Part shown: piece by piece, positions 57,601 through 64,000 of the stretch
Layout: every line of letters begins with the position of its first letter
Numbering within the stretch: position 1 is the stretch's first letter
Origin: Gigantopelta aegis
Lineage: Eukaryota; Mollusca; Gastropoda; Neomphalida; Peltospiridae
DNA: 64,000 bases
NCBI RefSeq assembly: GCF_016097555.1
Contig: NC_054702.1
Coordinates: forward strand, 83,170,124-83,234,123
Direction of reading: 5' to 3'
The notes under the pieces: generated by a model
Told to the model about the DNA's origin: nothing
Seen by the model: only the letters and a program-made list of their open reading frames with translations
The model's database searches: none
Position numbers and translations under genes: made by a program

Positions 57601-60600
57601 AAGAACGGTATTCCAGCGTCGCCGTATTCAACGAGTGTGTACACGTGCCCAATTAAGACGATGACATTGCGTTAAAACGCATCCGACGTAAGGACGTCGT
57701 GCATGTAAACCATTCTCCCGCAGACGATTACGAACAGTTTGCCCACTGATTCGGTTATTATGAAGCCCAGGTGTGTTAGCAGCAGTAGCAGTGGCAGTTT
57801 GGAATCGATTGCGCAAATGCCTGTTCATGATATAGCGGTCTTGACCACACGTTGTAACACGCGGACGTCCACGACGTGGCAAGTCGTTGGTGCTTCCTGT
57901 CGTTCGAAATCTTACGCGAAGATTTCGTATCGCTCAACTAGAACTCCCAACATGCCTTGCAACGTCTTCTGTCGACATGCCAGCATCAAGCATGCCAATC
58001 GCCCGTTCGCGTAAATTATTGGGTATTCTTGGGATACTAAAAATGCTACAATGTAAAAAACGTTAATTTTTTTACAAATTTTAAAGCGTTTTCGTTCACT
58101 TGACAACAATGTCAGTAAGACAAGTAAAACAAATTGACCGAATACTACACGGGACATGTCGAACCATGCATGCACGTTCAAATTGAATTTCACGTTGTCG
58201 ACGATTAACAGTGCAAAAATAATCGATAAAATTCACGAATCCTGATAATACAGCTCAAGGCTAATACTACCTATATAATTTCATTACACAATGAATTCTT
58301 TAACACAACAAATACTATATGTACAAATCGGAAGTTTCTTTTTTTGTTCAGTATATATGCATAAACAACATAGTTTTAGCTGACGTGTCGGCTGTCTATC
58401 TCTAGGAAAAGACAGATTTATCTATCACACCTAAGTGGTTGTATTACATGTTTGGCAAGCAACAGAAGGTAAATATCTAAAGAGGGATATAAAATACAGT
58501 AGAATCTCACTGGCTCGAACACTGTCGGTGCATCAAAGTCTGTTCGACCCATCAGGTAGTTCAAACCATGCATTCGGCCATTGTCGTGTGCTTCTGTGAG
58601 TGATATACAAGAATGGTAATATGAATAGGGTCTTTCGAGAATGAATATAATATTCAGTTTATTACACACGGCTCAAAATAGAGCCTGTGAAAAGCTAAAA
58701 GCAGTCTTATCTTTTAGACCTATAAAACCAGCAAAAAATCGCAGGTAATTTTTCAAAGGGAGAAGTTTGTACGATTATCTCAATCTGCTATTTAGCTAGT
58801 AATTCTGTTGTGTTTTAATTCCATACTGCTCTAAAATCCATGTCAGAGGTCATAAATGTTCACACATTATACCAAATCCTCACCTCACCCTGTGCTATCT
58901 TTTATTTTCTAGTAGGCCATATTTTTGTTTTAGCAGGACACATCTCTTTTGACCTGCTATCTGCAGGCCATATTTTGCTTCCTATTTTGGGTCCTGTTAC
59001 ACTACACAGTGTTTCCCCCAGGATTTTTGTTCAGAGGGTTGGCAAAATAGTTTGACGTTAACTGAACCCCCAAAGGGTGCGAAAATGTTAGCAGAGTTCG
59101 GGGGCATGCTCCCCAGTAATGTTTTTTTTAATTTCCAGTTGTTTTTAGATGCATTATGGAATACATGAGGGTGTCATGTACACTTATAGAAGGAGATATT
59201 TTAAGATAGATTGTTAATAATAATGTTTATTATTATTAAATATTTACATAATGTCAAAACAATAATTTGAAAAAGAAGTATAAAAGTATTAGACTAAGCA
59301 CAAAGAGATGAATTATTGACTGTAATGTGTATTATCTGTTATCTATCTATTTATCTAAAAGCAAAACTCAGGTCTTCTACAATTTTTTTTAAAATCCACT
59401 AACCATGGAATTGGTGATTTTAAAAATTAATTATCCATGATTGAATATTCATTAGCCCTACTTCTGTATGTATATCAGGGGTTCTAGAATTTTAAAACAA
59501 ATGACTTCCCATACTGACCAGTGGATAAAAAATGTACTGGTCATGATAAACAATTCAGCTGCTAAATTGTAATCACTCAGTGACTGATAAAACAAATAAA
59601 AGAAAGTAAAAAAAATTTTTTATATATGTAGGTACATTTTTAAATTTGTGTTAATTCACCATATAATACACTTAAAAATAATTTCTTCAAGTCTTGCAAA
59701 TTTAATTATGTAATGTTTAAATATAATTTAAAAAACAACACAAAATCAAAAACAGGCCAAACAAAAAAAAACATTTGGAAGTTCGTAAAACAATATGGTT
59801 ATGTGCAAGCTTTTAAAAAAAACGCTTATCTGACGAGACTGTTCACCATTTATTTTGTTACGCCTGCACTGTGTTAGAGTAACAACTGTTTGGGTACCAG
59901 TCACTTAGTAGTTAAAGGAAAACTGCGCCAAAATGACATTTTATTAACTTGGACTTTAATAAAATTATATTCATTTCAGGGATGGGGCATAGATTACTGG
60001 TGACCATATATTCATTAGTGAACTGTTGCATGTGAAAGGAAATCGAAAGTATTGATTTGTAGATCCGTTTTCCTTTTTACATATGATCGATGTTGGTTGA
60101 TTTTTTTTTCATTCGATCATCATGATGATGGTTTATTTGTTTTTCCCTCACTGGCCACCGGGCTCTAACAATGTACATATTTGTGGAATACTAGTATATT
60201 TATGACTACTAGCATTTGCATTTTTTTTAAATATATATAATATCGGCAAATTAATCACTGAAGTGAACTCGTCCCTTTTTTTAATGGTTACAATTTTTAT
60301 GGTCCCAGTAAAGAAATCCACAGGGTCGGTGTGGGGTCCTTCCAGCCCCTAGGGAAAATAAAACCAGGAAAGATGATGTTGTTTACTGAAATGACATCAT
60401 TTGCAAAAAAACCCACGTTATTTGGTGGTCATTTGGTTTAGCTATTTATCAATGAAACTTTGCCTTCCTACACCACATATCTATCAATGAAGTTTTAAAA
60501 AAATATACTATAAATGCATTTAAGACTAAAAAAAATTATTTAAATATATTATTTGTTAAATTATGCAGTAATTAGAAGAATTGACATAAAGTATATTTCC

Positions 60601-61986
60601 AATTATAAAAATATGAATCGAAATAACCATGTGTACACTTTTGTATGATGATCTACTTGGAATGTTACTGTGCAATAAAGTCAATCAGCTGATCAGAGGT
60701 CATGACCTCTCAAAAGACGTTTGTCTCATTGTGGGAGACAGAAAATACCACATGGGTATCTCCTCCACCACGATGTAAGAAAACCAGAAATACAATTATG
60801 TTTTAATGTAACCGTTCAAATAAAAACAATCCCACGAATCAAGATTCTTACTTAAACTTGAACTGTTCTCCTAAATCATCTGAATCTCGTGGTGAAATTT
60901 CAAAAACTCCAGAAAATGGAAATGGATGGCCACCATAAGCATATTCTAAAAAAAAAAAAAAAAATATTAGGTCAAAGCACTGTAAGGACAAGTTTATGAA
61001 CATCTGGGTGGATATTTGGAAGTATACAGAAAATGTACCTATGGTGGAAGTAGACATGTAGATATTTAATTTAATTTCAACTTATTTCAGTGCTTATATC
61101 CAATTACAATTAAGGTTCAAGCACACTGTCCTGGGCACACACCTCAGCTATCTGGGCTATCTGTCCAGGACAGTGGGTTAGATGTTAATTGTTAGTGGTT
61201 AGTGCAAGAGAAGAGGGTATAGTGGCCTTACACCTACCCATCAAGTCGTTAAAACTCTCTCTGGGTGGGAGCCAGTACCGGGCTGCAAACCCTGTTACCT
61301 ACCAACCTAATGTCCGATGGCTTAACCATGATGCTACCGAGGCCAGTAGATAAGACATATCATGATATCGTAACATACTAACAGTAACAATGATAGATAG
61401 TTGATCAATGGAAAAGGAAAAAACCAGATGTACAGTACATCATGTAGTTCATTGGTAGAAAAATACATATATAAATAGAGATTATTATACGAGCTTGTGT
61501 GTCATACTGATTTTACGAAACAAGTGTCAGGATTATTATATTGCCAAAGTAAGAGCAAGGGTAATACATGAATCATGACATGAGTTTCGTAAAATTGGTA
61601 TGATAACAAGTGAGTAACAATTTCTTTATTATCAATATTATTTTTTATGAATAGGCTAACAAGGACTGTGTTAAAACATTACAAACATAACCAGAAGGAG
61701 GCGACAAAATTACGTCATTTTGGTAAGCAATTACACAGAACCTCCCAAAATTACGTCATTTGTTTGACATGTGAAATTGTTATGATGCACGTTGTGTCAT
61801 ACGGGTTATATTTCCCAGTATATCTTGTACTATGTGCATAATAATTTTATTTATTTATTTTATACATATATTATACATTTTATATATATATGTATAAAAA
61901 CATTGGATCTTACCAGTACCATACACTTGTACACCAGTATGAAAAACACCAATTCCTAATGTGGCTGTATATTCATTTATCCAGTA
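54689..61986 (-). CDS. DESI2: DESI2/PPPDE-type deubiquitinase-like isopeptidase, 5' partial
   Basis: Four coding exons on the minus strand: 61986-61914, 60945-60852, 55993-55852 and 54874-54689, with GT-AG introns and consistent phases. They give 164 aa that match the family from [18 protein letters not shown] to the end. The PPPDE thiol peptidase core is visible: the catalytic His in [11 protein letters not shown] and Cys in [13 protein letters not shown]. Between them are [18 protein letters not shown] and [13 protein letters not shown], and after them [20 protein letters not shown] and [11 protein letters not shown]. The C-terminal tail is shorter than in vertebrates. Family members cut SUMO or ubiquitin conjugates in the cytosol; the substrate here is unknown. 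Human DESI2 has about 14 residues before the first exon seen here, so the initiating exon lies beyond 62,000; I could not find it inside the window. The gene converges on B3GAT3. The 4.9-kb intron between exons at 55,993 and 60,852 holds a MITE and a Tc1-like transposon. Confidence 0.92.
55387..55705 (-). mobile_element. SINE (head I, tail B), diverged
   Basis: Reads from tttatttaatgatgcattca to the head end accactgggctatgc, in a DESI2 intron. More changes than the family II copies. Confidence 0.8.
56026..56198. mobile_element. pogo/Tigger-like MITE
   Basis: A 173-bp element between TA dinucleotides (56,024-56,025 and 56,199-56,200). Its ends are CAGTGAAACTCCTCTAAACTG and the inverse of CAGCGAAATCTCTCAAAACCG without the last base. 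It starts 31 bp from the splice acceptor of the DESI2 exon at 55,993, so it may supply the branch-point region of that intron. Confidence 0.7.
56821..58351 (-). mobile_element. Tc1-like DNA transposon, decayed
   Basis: A 1,531-bp element with inverted ends CTGAACAAAAT(A)AGAAACTTCCG, flanked by TA at 56,819-56,820 and 58,352-58,353. It lies in a DESI2 intron on the same strand. Its family differs from the copy at 27,322. Confidence 0.88.
57019..58020 (-). pseudogene. Tc1-like transposase with nonsense changes
   Basis: One reading frame runs through almost the whole transposase: [104 protein letters not shown] and a C terminus ending RGGHTRY. At least three codons have become stops: after VGSSS, after VHTR and at a Trp codon after ALIQE. 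The catalytic acidic residues (D of SDESRF, D of HDNATSH, E of PNLNPIEH) are still there. The start of the coding region is not certain. Confidence 0.85.
58352..60851. other. DESI2 intron, anonymous part
   Basis: No gene. 58,500-58,580 resembles the pogo-like fragment at 44,655-44,812. 59,005-59,125 starts cagtgtttcccccagg and looks like a decayed transposon end. The rest is AT-rich. Confidence 0.45.
61065..61345 (-). mobile_element. SINE with head III, short copy with TSD
   Basis: Related to 4,867-5,449 but shorter, ending after ttcaacttatttcagtgc. The 7-bp target duplication GTAGATA lies at 61,058-61,064 and 61,346-61,352. It lies in a DESI2 intron. Confidence 0.75.
61484..61845. mobile_element. 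candidate MITE in a DESI2 intron
   Basis: The ends attattatacgagc and gtgcataataat are partly inverted. Inside, acgaaacaag and gtttcgtaaaattggtatga form another partial inverted pair, and aaaattacgtcatt occurs twice. No target duplication was found. Confidence 0.3.
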
Positions 61987-62383
61987 CTGAAATAAAATAA
62001 AAATATATATAACATAAAATTGTTTGAACAATAATGTTAAAAACAGAAAAAGGAAAAAACCCAAATCTATTAAAAAAATTAAAATCATGAAATGATCATG
62101 GGAACATGATACCGTATGTGTCTTGGTGAAATTATGTTCTGTAAACAACTGTTACAGCATGTACACCAGATATTCACAAATAAATTCGTTATAAACAGCC
62201 ACTTGTATAAATGTATTTCCATGAGAAGGTACAAGGCACAAGCACCTGGGTAAAAACAGGGTGGAATCTAGCTCAGTTGTGCTTGGGCTGTAGAATCGAA
62301 CCTTCTTACAGGACCTCTTTTTTTTATCTCTGTTTCATCTAGTGTGCTGTTTAGTTATCACTTTTTAACAAATGTTTGAGGAA

Positions 62384-62656
62384 AAGTTTGTTTTTTATTT
62401 AACGACGCCGCTAGAGCACATTGATTTTTTATCTTATCATCGGCTATTGGACGTCAAACATATGGTCAATCTGACACTGTTTTTAGAGGAAACCCGCTGT
62501 CGCCACATAGGCTACTCTTTTTACGACAGGCAGCAAGGGATCTTTTATTTGCGCTTCCCACAGGCAGGATAGCACAAACCATGGCCTTTGTTGAACCAGT
62601 TATGGATCACTGGTCGGTGCAAGTGGTTTACACCTACCCATTGAGCCTTGCGGAGC
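62384..62656 (-). mobile_element. chimeric SINE (body II, tail A), 5'-truncated with TSD
   Basis: The tail at the left is of type A (gacgccgctagagcacattg). The body at the right is of family II (ttgaaccagttatggatcac, gtgcaagtggtttacacc). It stops at gagccttgcggagc, so the tRNA-like head is missing. A perfect 15-bp target duplication CAAATGTTTGAGGAA lies at 62,369-62,383 and 62,657-62,671. Confidence 0.9.
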
Positions 62657-62671
62657 CAAATGTTTGAGGAA

Positions 62672-62960
62672 GTCATTAGTCCTCATAGAGGCTTTGGCTA
62701 GTGTCCTATGTATTATATAGAGTTATAAGGAATTACGGATTATCTGTCCTGAGTGAAATTAATGTTGTCAGTCACAAGCTTTAGTGATTGACTGATATCT
62801 TTAGGTACACAAATCAAATGTAAGCAAGAGAGGTCACATTCGTAATGAACTGATGTTTCTAGTGGGAAGTGAATGAACTACAAATATATTAGTTTAGAGC
62901 ATGTTTAATTGTTAACAAGAACAAATTGCTTAAATGATTTCAACAAAAACTGAACACTGG
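62672..62960. other. gene-free sequence
   Basis: Nothing supported; the missing first DESI2 exon was looked for here and not found. Confidence 0.5.
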
Positions 62961-64000
62961 CAGAGTGCGACAAATCCGCTAGCCCGACGCCCGTGGCTAG
63001 TGTTTTTTAAGTTCGGGCTAGTGAGAAACGCAAAACCACTAGCCCTGCGGGCTAGTGGTTTCCACTCCCCTCCTTATCGCTCGATCATGGGTGTTTTTTT
63101 TCTTTTTCTCTCGGTTGAAATTTCGTTTAATAAATTTGATTGTGACGTTTGTCATCGAATAATATCAACAACGCAATCAGTATATAATAATAATCCACTT
63201 GAACTAGGTCTGCAAACTGCAGTAACATGCTATCTCTACATCGCCAGTTACAGCATGCATTGTTTACTTTTCCTTTTCAAGTTTCTGGCACAGGAAATAA
63301 GTCTAATGACATGCGTGTTTTGATTGGTTGGACACGTCACGTGGTAGTTAATCTCGCACATATGTTTTAGGCTAAGAACTTGGAAATCACCAATCGCGAC
63401 GACAGGTTAATCTCAATCAAGTAAACCCCAGTCATGCTTTGAATTTCAGTGTTTGTTTTATTTACCTATTGTTTTCTAATATAACACTTCGCTGACAACA
63501 ATTTACTTTAATGGTAACCGCACATGCAATGACTCTGCTTGGCCTATTAACGTGTAGCGGTCTGGATAAGATAATTCGTCACAGCTGCCGATACAAGATG
63601 ATACCTTTTTGGTTCATCAATTAACAACGGATTAGATGTCGCCGTTATATTCTTTTGATATCGGTCTAACATGGGATAATGCCCTGTATTTGAGCAATTG
63701 ACATCACCGTTCCTGGCGACATAAATAGTAGGGCCCTAAATGTAGGGCCCTACCGAATACACTGAAACATCTATTACTGTGTGTCACACTGTCGTACCCT
63801 CATTTAAATTTAATTATTTTGATAGTGGTTTTAGATAGCAACCATGAGTTTGCTCAATTATTTTGTCCCCGGGGGGAGAGCAAAAGCGAAAACGTAACAA
63901 TGACGATGGATTACACTTGACAAAAAACCAAACGTACAACACGACAAAAAACTGAAAGTTACAACATGATTTAAGTGTTTGTTTTATTTCACTGTTATAC
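62961..64000 (+). mobile_element. possible hAT-type transposon, 5' end
   Basis: Begins CAGAGTGCGACAAATCCGCT, followed by repeats of the gggctagtg motif (about 62,980-63,060). Some 800 bp later a short ATG frame (63,844) reads MSLLNYFVPGGRAKAKT then stops, resembling the opening of zinc-finger hAT transposases as I recall them. The right end lies outside the window, so the assignment is tentative. A 129-aa open frame at 62,934-63,323 crosses the supposed end and has no domain. A short palindrome of TAGGGCCCTA lies at about 63,728-63,751. Confidence 0.3.

Noticed and set aside
62934-63323. 129-aa plus-strand open frame
   Set aside because: Crosses the probable end of a transposon; no recognisable domain or splice signals.
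61987-64000. First coding exon of DESI2
   Set aside because: Looked for a minus-strand ATG exon ending in a phase-0 donor after a LNVYDM-like stretch; none was found, so it is assumed to lie outside the window.

Overview
The window is AT-rich nuclear DNA from an invertebrate animal. It has compact multi-exon genes with GT-AG introns, very many tRNA-derived SINEs, small inverted-repeat DNA transposons, decayed Tc1-like transposons, LINE remnants and long microsatellites. Gene content plus this repeat style suggests a lophotrochozoan, most likely a mollusc. That placement is inference; no species-specific marker was seen.

Layout. (1) 1-20,700, minus strand: two tandem four-TM genes of the PMP22/claudin type. 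Copy A (1,940-8,301) and copy B (14,699-20,697) have three coding exons each, the same intron phases (1,1) and an identical 150-nt middle exon. Copy A sits in a nested local duplication (4,437-8,335) that has made a second, open first exon (7,375-7,579). (2) 20,700-36,300: a repeat-rich stretch with no supported host gene. It holds a nearly intact Tc1-like transposon (27,322-28,924), a fold-back element (29,212-29,871), a hAT-like element (30,218-31,500), two LINE 3' fragments (23,138-23,836 and 33,381-34,850), nested SINEs and a 500-bp GA array. (3) 36,332-40,920, plus strand: a complete coding set for a B3GAT3-type glucuronosyltransferase (five coding exons, 346 aa). (4) 40,921-54,688: gene-free sequence between two convergent genes, with SINEs, a 69-bp tandem repeat and several MITEs. 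(5) 54,689-61,986, minus strand: the last four coding exons of a DESI2/PPPDE-type deSUMOylating isopeptidase; its first exon lies past 62,000. (6) 62,000-64,000: a chimeric SINE and the probable 5' end of a hAT-type transposon.

The genes do not form a pathway. The claudin-like pair are predicted membrane proteins, B3GAT3 is a Golgi enzyme of glycosaminoglycan linker synthesis, and DESI2 is a cytosolic cysteine peptidase.

The most interesting structure is the mobile-element ecology. SINE heads and tails are mixed in several combinations, and at least seven copies have clear target-site duplications (TSDs). Two SINEs are truncated at the 5' side yet carry perfect TSDs. Several MITE families occur as pairs or are nested in other repeats. 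No CRISPR, viral or LTR element and no functional tRNA or rRNA gene was supported. All splice sites were read by eye and need transcript support.
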